This document shows, piece after piece, positions 25,987-34,738 of a DNA stretch of 64,000 bases. Within the stretch, counting starts at the first letter, position 1. Every line of letters begins with the position of its first letter. A model generated the notes under the pieces. The model searched no databases. It saw nothing but the letters and a program-made list of their open reading frames with translations, and was not told the DNA's origin. A program made the translations under genes and the position numbers. The DNA is from Alicyclobacillus tolerans (GTDB lineage: Bacteria > Bacillota > Bacilli > Alicyclobacillales > Alicyclobacillaceae). The DNA lies in the NCBI RefSeq assembly GCF_001447355.1, contig NZ_JXBW01000014.1:1-64000 (forward strand), written 5' to 3'.

Positions 25987-28392
25987 ATGGAATACAAGCC
26001 ACAGGAAATTGAACGCAAGTGGAAGGAACGGTGGCGGGAGACGGGCGTACATCGCGCTCACGGCAAAAGCGGCAAGCCGAAGTACTACTGCCTCGATATG
26101 TTTCCCTATCCGTCCGGCAACGGCCTGCACGTTGGCCACTGGCGGGGTTACACAATTTCCGACGTATGGAGTCGATATAAGCGGCTGCATGGATATGAAA
26201 TTCTGCACCCGATGGGTTGGGACGCGTTTGGCCTGCCGGCTGAGAACTATGCGATTCAAAACGGCATTCATCCGCGCATCGCAACGGAGCGCAACATCGC
26301 AAACTTTAAGCGCCAGCTCGAAGAGATTGGCGCGATGTACGACTGGGAGCGCGAGGTCAACACGACTGACCCGTCGTTTTATCGTTGGACCCAGTACTTT
26401 TTTGTCAAAATGTTTGAACGCGGGCTGGCATATCGCAAGAAGATGCCCATCAACTGGTGCCCAAGTTGTAAGACGGGACTTGCCAACGAGGAGGTCGTCG
26501 AAGGCAAGTGCGAGCGCTGTGGAGCTGAAGTGACCAAGCGCGAAATGGATCAATGGATGCTGAAAATCACGGCATATGCGGATCGCTTGCTGGACGATTT
26601 GGACAAGCTCGACTGGCCGGAGCACGTCAAGCGCATGCAACGAGCGTGGATCGGACGCAGCGAGGGAGCGCGCATTCGCTTTCAGTTGGTCGATCGCGAT
26701 GGCGAGATCGAAGTGTTTTCGACGCGGCCGGACACCATCTACGGTGCAACGTATATGGTGTTGGCACCGGAGCATCCGCTCGTGCAGAGCATTACTACAC
26801 CTGCACAGCGCGCGGCCGTCGAGGCGTATATCGAGGAGGCTCTGCGCAAGTCGAATGTCGAGCGGCAAGTTGTCGATAAGACGAAGACCGGCGTTTTCAC
26901 GGGCGCGTATGTCCAACATCCCTTGCTTGACCGCAAGTTGCCGGTATGGATTGCCGATTACGTGCTGATGGATTACGGCACAGGTGCCATTATGGCCGTA
27001 CCTGCGCACGATGAGCGGGACTACGAATTCGCGAAGCAGTTTCAACTTGACATCATTCCGGTCGTGAAGCCTTTAGCAGGCGAGGCGGAAGAACTGTACA
27101 CGGGCGATGGCGTCATGTGTAACTCCGGCCCACTCGACGGCCAAACAGTGGCCGAGGCAAAAAAGGCGGCCATCGATTTGCTTGCGCAAACGGGGCATGC
27201 GGAAGCGGCCGTCACCTATCGTCTGCGCGACTGGGTGTTTGCCCGTCAGCGGTATTGGGGCGAGCCCATCCCGATTGTACATTGCCCAAAGTGTGGTGCG
27301 GTTGCGGTGCCGGAAGATCAGTTGCCGGTTACCTTGCCTGACGTGGAGCGCTACGAGCCGACGGGCACCGGTGAATCGCCGCTTGCGGCCATTCCGTCAT
27401 TTGTTCATACGACCTGCCCGAAGTGTGGCGGTCCGGCTGAGCGCGAAACCGACACCATGCCGCAGTGGGCTGGTTCTTGCTGGTACTTTTTGCGGTATGC
27501 CGATCCACATAACGACAAGGCACCTTTCTCGAAGGAGGCCATCGATTATTGGCTGCCCGTCGACATGTACATCGGCGGTGTCGAGCACGCGGTGTTGCAC
27601 CTTTTGTATTCGCGTTTTTACGTCAAGTTCATCTACGATCTCGGACTTATTCAGTTCGATGAGCCGTTCCAACGCCTTTTCACGCAAGGCATGATCACAC
27701 TGAACGGGGCGAAGATGAGCAAATCGAAGGGGAACGTCGTCAACCCCGATGACATCATCGCAGCCTACGGTGTCGACGCGTTGCGCATGTATGAGATGTT
27801 TGTCGGCCCTCCGGAAGACGAAGCGGAGGGGAGCACCAACGGCTTGGAGGGGGTCGCCCGTTTCCTCAGCCGCACATACAAGCTGGTCACCGCCCATGCC
27901 GCGAACCCATCTCGCGAACGCCCGGCACTCACGAAGTTGCGTCATCGCTTCGTCGCCTCGTTGACTGAGCGCATGGAAGGTTTTCGCTTTAACACAGCAG
28001 TTAGCGCGTTTATGGAGTACGTCAATGCTCTGAGCAGTGAAGCGAAAGACGGCATTGACCGGGCGTCGCTGGAAACTTTGACGGTCGCCATCGCGCCGTT
28101 TGCGCCACACCTGGGCGAGGAGATGTGGTCGCTATTAGGTCACAGCTCGTCCGTCTTTGACGCAACTTGGCCGACGTATGACGAAGCGTGGCTCAAGGAT
28201 GACGAAGTTGAGATTGCCGTGCAAGTGAACGGGCGCGTTCGGGCGCGCTTGACCGTGGCTGCCGATATTGGTCAAGAAGACGCCATCGAGCAGGCAAAGA
28301 CCTTGCCGGAACTGGCTGAGTGGGTCGAAGGCAAAGAGATCGTCAAGCAGATTTACGTGCCAGGGCGGTTGGTCAACATCGTCGTGCGCTGA
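25987..28392 (+). CDS. leuS: Leucyl-tRNA synthetase
   Basis: LeuS charges tRNA-Leu. The 801-residue bacterial-type enzyme has the HIGH motif as HVGH (48-51) in [15 protein letters not shown], an editing CP1 domain with the T-rich site [20 protein letters not shown], the KMSKS motif in [11 protein letters not shown] near residue 576, zinc-type cysteine pairs (CPKCGA and CPKCGG) and a C-terminal domain with [13 protein letters not shown] 25987 follows ACAGGGGGACAAG. Only about 50 bases separate it from the upstream terminator, leaving no room for the T-box leader found before leuS in many Bacilli. Confidence 0.97.
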   Translation: MEYKPQEIERKWKERWRETGVHRAHGKSGKPKYYCLDMFPYPSGNGLHVGHWRGYTISDVWSRYKRLHGYEILHPMGWDAFGLPAENYAIQNGIHPRIATERNIANFKRQLEEIGAMYDWEREVNTTDPSFYRWTQYFFVKMFERGLAYRKKMPINWCPSCKTGLANEEVVEGKCERCGAEVTKREMDQWMLKITAYADRLLDDLDKLDWPEHVKRMQRAWIGRSEGARIRFQLVDRDGEIEVFSTRPDTIYGATYMVLAPEHPLVQSITTPAQRAAVEAYIEEALRKSNVERQVVDKTKTGVFTGAYVQHPLLDRKLPVWIADYVLMDYGTGAIMAVPAHDERDYEFAKQFQLDIIPVVKPLAGEAEELYTGDGVMCNSGPLDGQTVAEAKKAAIDLLAQTGHAEAAVTYRLRDWVFARQRYWGEPIPIVHCPKCGAVAVPEDQLPVTLPDVERYEPTGTGESPLAAIPSFVHTTCPKCGGPAERETDTMPQWAGSCWYFLRYADPHNDKAPFSKEAIDYWLPVDMYIGGVEHAVLHLLYSRFYVKFIYDLGLIQFDEPFQRLFTQGMITLNGAKMSKSKGNVVNPDDIIAAYGVDALRMYEMFVGPPEDEAEGSTNGLEGVARFLSRTYKLVTAHAANPSRERPALTKLRHRFVASLTERMEGFRFNTAVSAFMEYVNALSSEAKDGIDRASLETLTVAIAPFAPHLGEEMWSLLGHSSSVFDATWPTYDEAWLKDDEVEIAVQVNGRVRARLTVAADIGQEDAIEQAKTLPELAEWVEGKEIVKQIYVPGRLVNIVVR

Positions 28393-28450
28393 CGGCGCAC
28401 GCAGTTTTCGGGCTGCGCAATGGCCAGGGCAAGTGTAGGGAGGTGGCAGC

Positions 28451-29149
28451 GTGGACGGCAGAACCCCAAAGAAGCTGTATATGCAGATTGCCGACGATAT
28501 GCGTCGGATGATCGAGCAAGGCTTGTTTCAACCTGGGGAAAAGCTGCCCACGTTGCAGGCATTGGCAGCGCAGTTCGGCTGTAGTCGCGCCACAGTTCGC
28601 GAGGCGCTTGGGGCGCTGCGCGGGCAGGGACTGGTTGAATTTCGACACGGCAATGGCACGTATGTGCGTACGGCATCGGTCGAGATGTGGATGCAGCCTC
28701 TCGATGCTGCAATCCTTCTCGGCTTGGACGAGGTGCGCGATCTGGTCGAATTGCAGACTGCCGTGCTCGCCGGCATTGCGCACGCTGCAGCGAAGCGACG
28801 AGGCGGATCGGACTATTCGGCGCTCGCTCGCGCTTTATTTGAACTTGAGTCCTCGGGGCGGCACAGTGAGCACCGCATCGCCAGTGAACTGCACTTTTAT
28901 TCTGTACTGGCCGAGTGTGCCGCCAACCGTGTGCTCGAAAATGCGTTTCGCGTCTTGCAAGAGGCCTTGCGCAGCAGCTTGCGCGTGCTTAACCCGAAGC
29001 TCGATCTCGGTCTACGCACGTGTCGCTCCATTTATGATGCGGTGCAAATGGAACGTCCTGACTTGGCACGTGAAGTCGTGTATGCATATGGCGAGGAACT
29101 GTTGCGTGCGATTCAGCTGAAAAAACGGACGCCCAAATCGGCGTTCTGA
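28451..29149 (+). CDS. GntR-family transcriptional regulator (FadR/FCD subfamily)
   Basis: The 232-residue protein has an N-terminal winged helix (about residues 8-75) with the GntR signature FQPGEKLPTLQALAAQFGCSRATVREALGALRGQGLVEFRHGNGTYV, noted here as LPTLQALAAQFGCSRATVRE and GLVEFRHGNGTYV. The rest is helical and fits the FCD effector domain. The effector and targets are unknown; the closest downstream gene is the cre-controlled orphan at 29228. GTG 28451 lies just after GGGAGGTGG (28438-28446). It starts 58 bases after leuS. Confidence 0.9.
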   Translation: MDGRTPKKLYMQIADDMRRMIEQGLFQPGEKLPTLQALAAQFGCSRATVREALGALRGQGLVEFRHGNGTYVRTASVEMWMQPLDAAILLGLDEVRDLVELQTAVLAGIAHAAAKRRGGSDYSALARALFELESSGRHSEHRIASELHFYSVLAECAANRVLENAFRVLQEALRSSLRVLNPKLDLGLRTCRSIYDAVQMERPDLAREVVYAYGEELLRAIQLKKRTPKSAF

Positions 29150-29171
29150 GGTTCTGTTCGCCGCCGTTTCA

Positions 29172-29180
29172 TGTTATACT
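29172..29180 (+). promoter_or_regulatory. Extended -10 promoter for the orphan at 29228
   Basis: TGTTATACT combines the TGn extension with -10 TATACT (29175-29180). A recognisable -35 is lacking. The cre site at 29185 begins five bases downstream. Confidence 0.55.
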
Positions 29181-29184
29181 GTTG

Positions 29185-29200
29185 ATGAAAGCGCTATCAA
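29185..29200 (+). promoter_or_regulatory. Catabolite-responsive element (cre) for CcpA
   Basis: ATGAAAGCGCTATCAA matches every position of the Bacillus cre consensus WTGNAARCGNWWWCAW. Its position just after the -10 box is one from which CcpA represses by blocking transcription initiation. The window also encodes HprK and a Crh-like protein, the CcpA coeffector system. Confidence 0.8.
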
Positions 29201-29227
29201 CAACGTGCTTCTGAAAGGTTGATTTAC

Positions 29228-29653
29228 GTGATACAAAAAATGCTGGTGGCTGCTTGCTCGGAAGAGGATCGACTGTTGATCGAACGCGCTCTTGGCGCAG
29301 GCATCGACGTGCGAGTACTCACTTGCTTTGAAGACGTTCATCATAAGGTGCGAGCTTGGTACCCCAACCGCACCATGTTAGTTCCAGCTCATAAAGCGAC
29401 TGTAAAAGCGGCTGTACAAAGTGCGCAGTTGGACATCGCGATCGTCCGTGACATGAACGATGCCATTCGGTCGGCACTGCTGATTCAGACCTTGCGCGAG
29501 GCGGGCGTGCCACAGGTGATTGTCATTTGTAAGGATGAGTCGCGCGCGCAGATGTACCGTCGTTGTGGGGCAAACAATGTTGTGGTGGTAGATCGCCGGG
29601 AAGACGCGTGGGATCGCATCATGCCGTACCTGCATCTGCATGTCTCCGCGTAA
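29228..29653 (+). CDS. Orphan protein with a Rossmann (TrkA-N-like) pattern, under cre control
   Basis: I do not recognise a named family. The 141-residue soluble product alternates strands and helices: an opening MLVAACSEEDRLLIERAL, a middle DIAIVRDMNDAIRSALLIQTL and a last part VPQVIVICKDESRAQMYRRC then GANNVVVVDR. The second half resembles the end of TrkA-N/RCK nucleotide-binding domains, but the glycine-rich nucleotide loop is not recognisable. GTG 29228 is chosen because AAAGG (29214-29218) lies nine bases upstream; TTG 29219 is an alternative. A strong promoter and a perfect cre site precede it, so expression should fall on preferred sugars. Possible roles in ion transport control or signalling are speculative. 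Confidence 0.65.
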   Translation: MIQKMLVAACSEEDRLLIERALGAGIDVRVLTCFEDVHHKVRAWYPNRTMLVPAHKATVKAAVQSAQLDIAIVRDMNDAIRSALLIQTLREAGVPQVIVICKDESRAQMYRRCGANNVVVVDRREDAWDRIMPYLHLHVSA

Positions 29654-29718
29654 TGGTAGACGACGGGCCGCAGGGCTAGACGCGTCTGTGGCCTGAACAA
29701 CGGGTCCATCGCGAGCGA

Positions 29719-29748
29719 GATGAGCGCAGCGCGAATCGTTCGCTCATC
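29719..29748. repeat. Hairpin in the intergenic region
   Basis: GATGAGCG (29719-29726) and CGCTCATC (29741-29748) are perfect inverted copies. No T run follows; it may end the upstream transcript weakly. The rest of 29654-29895 shows no gene. Confidence 0.4.
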
Positions 29749-29835
29749 ATTGGTATCATTCTGACTCCTCTTCAATAAGGCACCCCAAACATGAGCTTGG
29801 TGATTCCCTTCCTTCTCTGCACGCGCGAGGTCTTA

Positions 29836-29844
29836 TGGTATGAT
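29836..29844 (+). promoter_or_regulatory. Extended -10 promoter of the DUF5325/AI-2E/DUF402 operon
   Basis: TGGTATGAT has the TGn extension and -10 TATGAT (29839-29844). It lies about 50 bases before ATG 29896. The -35 area (TCTGCA) is poor. Confidence 0.45.
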
Positions 29845-29895
29845 GAAAACATCAAATGACTTGTTGGTCTCTATAACACAATTGGGGGGAACGTC

Positions 29896-30090
29896 ATGTC
29901 TGTTCCCGTGCGTCTGATGTTTTTTGGTATTGCATTGTTCACGATGGCCTTGTTAGCCGCTGGTGCGACGCTCATGGCCGTAGGGCATCATGGATGGCTC
30001 TCAGCCTTGAGCTACGTGATTGGCATACTACTTGCTGGCGTTGGCTTTATGTTGCGTCGCCGGTTTATCAAACCCACAGCCGCCGAATAA
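29896..30090 (+). CDS. Small two-helix membrane protein (DUF5325 / YlaF-like)
   Basis: The 64-residue product has two hydrophobic helices (about 6-29 and 35-52) and a short basic C-terminal end LRRRFIKPTAAE. Size and pattern match the DUF5325 family, exemplified by YlaF of Bacillus subtilis, function unknown. ATG 29896 is preceded by GGGGGGAACGTC. It is followed 13 bases later by the AI-2E gene, likely in one operon. Confidence 0.65.
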   Translation: MSVPVRLMFFGIALFTMALLAAGATLMAVGHHGWLSALSYVIGILLAGVGFMLRRRFIKPTAAE

Positions 30091-30103
30091 AGGAGCGCTT
30101 TGC

Positions 30104-31234
30104 TTGCAAGGGATGGGACGCGAAGTGCAACTGCGCCGCTATTTGTGGCGCGCCCTTGAAGTCTGCATCATGCTCGCGTTTATCGCGGCCATCGCACTGA
30201 CGCTGGCGTACCTCATGCAGTACATTTTGCCGTTTGTGATTGGCTGGATTTTTGCCATCCTGCTCATCCCCGTCGTGCGATTGTGTGAGCGTCGGGGTAT
30301 GCGACGGCTGACGTCGGTACTCAGCGTCATGACCGTTGCGGTTGTGGTTGCGCTGGCGATTTCCGTCGGTATCATCATCGGCACGCTGCGCGAAGCCACA
30401 TCGTTTTTAACGCATAGTCAATGGTTCTTAAAAGCGGAATTGTTTCAGTTGGAACAGCGTCTTGATGGTACGCAACCTCTCTACGGCCAATTGCCGCCGC
30501 AGGTAAGTAGTGCGGTGCAATCTGCGGTTACGCAGTTCGTGCACGGACTGGAAGGTAGCGTCCATAAGTTCGTCACATCGCTCATCTCCATTGTTACGCA
30601 TTTACCTGACACGTTGTTTATCTTTGTGATTTCTGTCGTCACCGCGTTTTTTATCTTGCTACGGCGTGAACGCATGCTTGCATCTTTCTACCGCTTACTT
30701 CCGCCCGGTTGGGCCCCAAAAGTCAACGTCGTTTTTACGGACATGGAACGCGCGTTTCTTGGTACCATCCGCGTACAGTTCATCCTCATGTGTCTATCTG
30801 CGTTTCTTGGGGTCATCGGCATGTACATCTTGCGTTTTCCGTATGCTGTCCTGCTCGGCATTTTATTTGGGTTGACCGGTTTGGTTCCCATTGTCGGATC
30901 GGCGTTGCTCACGGTGCCATGGGCTGTTGGGGCGCTGGTCATGGGCGATACGGCGACGGCGGTGAAGGTGCTCGCATTACAAGTCGTCATCTCTCTCATT
31001 AGGCATGCTATCGAGCCGAAGATTCTCGCGGAAAGCGTTGGCTTGGACACCTTGACGACGCTATTCGGATTGTATGTGGGTTTGAAGGTGTTGGGCGTGA
31101 TCGGACTATTCATTGGCCCCATCGTTTTAATTGGAGCGAAAGGCCTTTTGCGTACGCGCCTATTCGTCGATTTCCTACCACATGAGTCGGAGCGGAGCGA
31201 GAAAGTTGACGGTGGTGCGGGAGGGGATGGTTAA
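30104..31234 (+). CDS. AI-2E / YtvI-type membrane transporter
   Basis: The 376-residue protein has the AI-2E transporter layout: two helices at the N-terminus, a central amphipathic region, then a block of helices with GLTGLVPIVGSALLTVPWA and the conserved ending IEPKILAESVGLDTLTTLFGLYVGL, seen here in parts. Members include TqsA, a signal exporter, and the sporulation protein YtvI; substrate cannot be told from sequence. TTG 30104 is favoured because AAAGGAGC (30089-30096) lies at proper spacing; ATG 30113 is the alternative. The stop abuts the next gene directly. Confidence 0.85.
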   Translation: MQGMGREVQLRRYLWRALEVCIMLAFIAAIALTLAYLMQYILPFVIGWIFAILLIPVVRLCERRGMRRLTSVLSVMTVAVVVALAISVGIIIGTLREATSFLTHSQWFLKAELFQLEQRLDGTQPLYGQLPPQVSSAVQSAVTQFVHGLEGSVHKFVTSLISIVTHLPDTLFIFVISVVTAFFILLRRERMLASFYRLLPPGWAPKVNVVFTDMERAFLGTIRVQFILMCLSAFLGVIGMYILRFPYAVLLGILFGLTGLVPIVGSALLTVPWAVGALVMGDTATAVKVLALQVVISLIRHAIEPKILAESVGLDTLTTLFGLYVGLKVLGVIGLFIGPIVLIGAKGLLRTRLFVDFLPHESERSEKVDGGAGGDG

Positions 31235-31711
31235 GTGCGCTTCATCAGTTTGCGTTATGATGGTCAACTCCATCGCGTATGGCAACGCGTCGAAGCGGTA
31301 AACATCCCGGGCTGCTACTTCATTCCGGCTGGTGCAACCGTACGGGAACGCGATGGCACGACGTGGAGTTCGGATTACCCCGTTGCCGCGCTATTTTGGC
31401 CCGGCGTGTTTTACCAAGTTTTTGTACTTCTCAAACCGGAAGTTACCGATTACTATGCCAACGTGATTACGCCGGCAATCTTCGGGTCCGACGTGGTATT
31501 TATCGATCTCGATTTGGACGTGCGCGTAGAGAATCATCTCGTTTCACTGGTGGATATGGACGAGTTTACGCGGCGTAGTCACTTCTATCCACAGAGTTGG
31601 CGGGACGAAGCTATGGCGGCAGCTGAACGGTTGTTCGCGATGGCGGAAAAGCGCAGTGGACCGTTTCGGCCCGCACTCGCTGCCGCGCTGCGGGCCAAAC
31701 TTTGTAGATGA
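31235..31711 (+). CDS. DUF402 family protein (second copy)
   Basis: The 158-residue product shows the DUF402 arrangement: YYANVITPAIFGSDVVFIDLDLDVRVE and DMDEF, here noted as YYANVITPAIF, FIDLDLDVRVE and LVDMDEF. The acidic cluster fits the metal site of DUF402 phosphatases (FomD and nucleoside phosphatase types). GTG 31235 directly follows the AI-2E stop, with GGAGGGG (31220-31226) as ribosome site, so it is translationally linked. It is only distantly similar to the copy at 23050. Substrate unknown. Confidence 0.78.
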   Translation: MRFISLRYDGQLHRVWQRVEAVNIPGCYFIPAGATVRERDGTTWSSDYPVAALFWPGVFYQVFVLLKPEVTDYYANVITPAIFGSDVVFIDLDLDVRVENHLVSLVDMDEFTRRSHFYPQSWRDEAMAAAERLFAMAEKRSGPFRPALAAALRAKLCR

Positions 31712-31714
31712 TAC

Positions 31715-32272
31715 TCAAGTTCCAGCCGGACGGTTGTCACCTAATAGCTTGCGAGCCCGCTCCATGATGGCGAAAAGTGTTCGCGAATCTTCTTCGAGCT
31801 GTTCGGGCGAGAATGGTTGATCAAACGCCTTGCCCTGCGTTTGCAATTGGGCTTCGAGGGTTTCCACACGCTCCGCAAGAAGTTGCTTTTCCTGCTCGAT
31901 TTGGCTCACGTACGCCTTAAGTTTCTGATATTGCTCGTCGAACGTCTGCAGGAACGTGATCACCTCGAGCATAGATGCGCTCGTCTCTGACTGCAGTGAT
32001 TTGCCGGGTGTAGTTATATCGGCCTTTGTCTGCTGTGTTTTTCGTTCTTGTTTGGCCGCTTCGATCTCGCTTTGATAATGTTTTCGGATCACGCCATTCC
32101 AGCGGTAACCGCAGGCTGCTGCCGTTCTCCCGAGCAGTGTTGCCGCTTCTTCGAAAGCTTTGAGTTGCGTGCTACCTGAGCGGATATGTTGCAGAACGAG
32201 TTCGGCCAAACGAGTATCATCGTCGGGAGTCCACGCATCTGAGCGTGTCGCCCATTTCTCAACCGTTTGCAA
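31715..32272 (-). CDS. rsfA: Prespore-specific regulator RsfA family protein
   Basis: The 185-residue product begins with a Myb/SANT-like DNA-binding segment: AWTPDDDTRLAELVLQHIR, then GSTQLKAFEEAATLLGRTAA and CGYRWNGVIRKHY. The C-terminal part is a coiled coil (about residues 98-150: repeated LxxxVxxLEAQLQ). This is the RsfA layout; in Bacillus subtilis RsfA is made in the forespore under sigma-F and tunes sigma-F genes. The start is TTG at 32272 with GGAGGAATCACC upstream. The gene converges with the DUF402 gene with only a few bases between, and no terminator hairpin is visible there. Confidence 0.85.
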   Translation of the reverse strand: MQTVEKWATRSDAWTPDDDTRLAELVLQHIRSGSTQLKAFEEAATLLGRTAAACGYRWNGVIRKHYQSEIEAAKQERKTQQTKADITTPGKSLQSETSASMLEVITFLQTFDEQYQKLKAYVSQIEQEKQLLAERVETLEAQLQTQGKAFDQPFSPEQLEEDSRTLFAIMERARKLLGDNRPAGT

Positions 32273-32458
32273 GGTGATTCCTCCCTCTACTCGGTACTAT
32301 ACCTTATTGCCATGCTGTACAAGATTCATACCCTCTCTATCGAGGGCTTTATTACATGCTATGATTGATTTTTTAAATCGTGACTGAATAGGTGACACAT
32401 TAAAGGTGTTTTTCGTAGGCAACTTTACACAAGGTACGAGTGAAAGCGGATGGTATGA

Positions 32459-34735
32459 ATGATTTTGGAGCAAGTATTGGAAGAGTGGCGGCGAGATGAG
32501 GCGTTTGCGGCACAGGTAGCCGCATGGGATGTTGCGCCAGCGCGACTCGGTCGATTTCGCGAGATTCCTAAGGCACTTCATGAGGATGTCAAACAAGCTC
32601 TGATTGCGCGTGGTATTGAGCGATTGTACAGCCATCAGGCGGAGTGCTGGGATGCGCTTGCGGCGGGTCGCGATATTGTTGTCGCCACACCGACGGCTAG
32701 CGGCAAGACCCTTTGTTACAACATGCCTGTACTCGATACCATCTGTCGCGACCCGAGTGCTCGGGCCTTGTACATATTTCCGACCAAAGCCCTGGCACAG
32801 GACCAAGTGGCAGAGCTCAACGAGTGGATTGGACGCTTGCGAACGCAAGTACAGTCGTTCACATACGATGGCGATACGCCTGTACATGCGCGACAAAGAA
32901 TTCGCGAAGCGGGGCACATCGTGGTCACGAATCCTGACATGCTGCATGCCGCAATTCTACCGCACCATACAAAGTGGCTTCGCCTGTTTGAGAATCTACG
33001 TTATGTCGTCATTGACGAAGCCCATATCTATCGCGGTGTCTTCGGTAGCCATGTGGCAAATGTGTTACGGCGGCTACAGCGGCTTTGCGCATTTTACGGC
33101 TCGCACCCACAGTTCATCTTTAGTTCTGCTACAATTGCCAACCCAGGCGAATTGACGGCGCGTCTGTGTGGCCGGGAGACGACGGTCATCGATGAGTCCG
33201 GAAGCCCTGAGGGCGAACGGCACACCGTGGTTTACAATCCACCCATTGTCCACCCGCAGTTAGGTCTTCGGGCCTCGTCGTTGCAAACGGCCAGACGCCT
33301 GGCACGGAGATTATTGGACTCTGAGGTCTCAACCATAGCATTTGTCAAAACGCGCACACAGGTTGAGGTACTAGCTTCCTATTTGAAAGCAGATGCGCGT
33401 GAGCGGCTGCGCTCGCGGATCGTCGGTTATCGTGGAGGTTATCTCCCGAATGAGCGCCGCGCGATCGAACGAGGGCTTCGCAACGGTGATATTCTCGGTG
33501 TCGTCAGTACGAACGCTTTAGAACTCGGCGTGGATATCGGCTCCTTACAAGCGGCCATCACAGTTGGCTATCCAGGCTCCATCGCTTCCATTCGTCAGCA
33601 GAGCGGCCGCGCCGGGCGCCGAAAGGGCGTATCGCTTGCGCTGTTTGTGGCAAATGCTTCGGCACTTGACCAATACTTAGTGCGCCATCCGGAAGCCTTG
33701 TTGGCGGGATCGCCAGAAGCAGCTCGCATTTACCCGGATAACTTGTTGATTCTTATGGATCACTTGAAGTGCTCGGCCTACGAGTTACCGTTCGCCGCTG
33801 ACGAGTCGTTTGCTGTCGAAACAACTGCTGAATTGCTCGAATATCTGGCCGATGCACGCGTGCTGCACAAGGGTAGCGACAACCGCTATCACTGGATGGC
33901 CGATGCGTTGCCGTCGCATGGCATATCCTTGCGCAGTGCGGCGCAGGAGAATGTCGTCATCATTGATCAAACGGACGTGGCAAGGCCGATTGTCATCGGC
34001 GAAACAGATCGCTTTGGTGCTCTCACGACGTTGCACGAAGAGGCTATCTATTTGCATCAGGCGAAGTCCTATCAGGTAGAAAAGCTCGATCTCGACAATG
34101 GCAAAGCGTATGTGCGGGCTGTCGATTGCGACTACTATACGGACGCTGAACTCGCCGTCCGGCTGCAGGTGCTTGATGAGTTGCAACATGCCGAAGGGGC
34201 GGGCGTCATACACCGCACAGGCGAGGTTGCCGTCAATGCGACGCCAACGTTGTTTAAAAAAATCAAGTTCGATACGCACGAGAACCTCGGCTGGGGGCGA
34301 ATTCATCTGCCAGAGGCCGAATTGCATACGACAGGTTACTGGTGCACATTCGACCAAGACTTGCTCGCGGTCGGACCTGACGCGTGGGAGTCGGCTCTTA
34401 AAGGCTTCGGCCATCTGCTTAAACACGCGGTTGCGCTCCATTGCATGTGTTCCGTGTCGGATCTTCATGCGGCTGTCCAAGTGCGCGATCCGCTTTACAT
34501 CCAGCCGACGGTCTACGTGTACGACGCCTATCCGGGAGGCATTGGCATTTGTGATCGGGCGTTTCGGGATCGTGATCTGATCTTGCAGTCTGCACTCGAC
34601 ATGGTTCGTGGTTGTCGTTGTGAGTGGGGGTGTCCGGGCTGCGTCGGGCCGGGAACCGAGGAAGAGCAACTGAAACAAATGGTCGAAAAGTTGGTAGTGC
34701 GTTGCCTTGATGGCCGGCTGCTACAGGAGGTTTAA
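32459..34735 (+). CDS. mrfA: DEAD/DEAH-box DNA helicase MrfA (YprA)
   Basis: MrfA is the helicase of the MrfAB pathway that excises mitomycin C adducts in Bacillus subtilis independently of UvrA. The 758-residue protein has Walker A TPTASGKT (77-84), a DEAH box in VVIDEAHIYRG, motif III SSATIANP, motif VI QQSGRAGRRKG, and a C-terminal DUF1998-type domain with the zinc-binding cluster CRCEWGCPGC. The start ATG 32459 has only a weak ribosome site (GCGGATGG), the least certain point of this entry. mrfB follows three bases after the stop, supporting the functional pair. Confidence 0.93.
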   Translation: MILEQVLEEWRRDEAFAAQVAAWDVAPARLGRFREIPKALHEDVKQALIARGIERLYSHQAECWDALAAGRDIVVATPTASGKTLCYNMPVLDTICRDPSARALYIFPTKALAQDQVAELNEWIGRLRTQVQSFTYDGDTPVHARQRIREAGHIVVTNPDMLHAAILPHHTKWLRLFENLRYVVIDEAHIYRGVFGSHVANVLRRLQRLCAFYGSHPQFIFSSATIANPGELTARLCGRETTVIDESGSPEGERHTVVYNPPIVHPQLGLRASSLQTARRLARRLLDSEVSTIAFVKTRTQVEVLASYLKADARERLRSRIVGYRGGYLPNERRAIERGLRNGDILGVVSTNALELGVDIGSLQAAITVGYPGSIASIRQQSGRAGRRKGVSLALFVANASALDQYLVRHPEALLAGSPEAARIYPDNLLILMDHLKCSAYELPFAADESFAVETTAELLEYLADARVLHKGSDNRYHWMADALPSHGISLRSAAQENVVIIDQTDVARPIVIGETDRFGALTTLHEEAIYLHQAKSYQVEKLDLDNGKAYVRAVDCDYYTDAELAVRLQVLDELQHAEGAGVIHRTGEVAVNATPTLFKKIKFDTHENLGWGRIHLPEAELHTTGYWCTFDQDLLAVGPDAWESALKGFGHLLKHAVALHCMCSVSDLHAAVQVRDPLYIQPTVYVYDAYPGGIGICDRAFRDRDLILQSALDMVRGCRCEWGCPGCVGPGTEEEQLKQMVEKLVVRCLDGRLLQEV

Positions 34736-34738
34736 TCG

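Noticed and set aside
25969-27045. 358-codon minus-strand ORF inside leuS
   Set aside because: It is antisense to the strongly supported leuS coding region and its protein shows no motifs; a typical GC-rich shadow frame.
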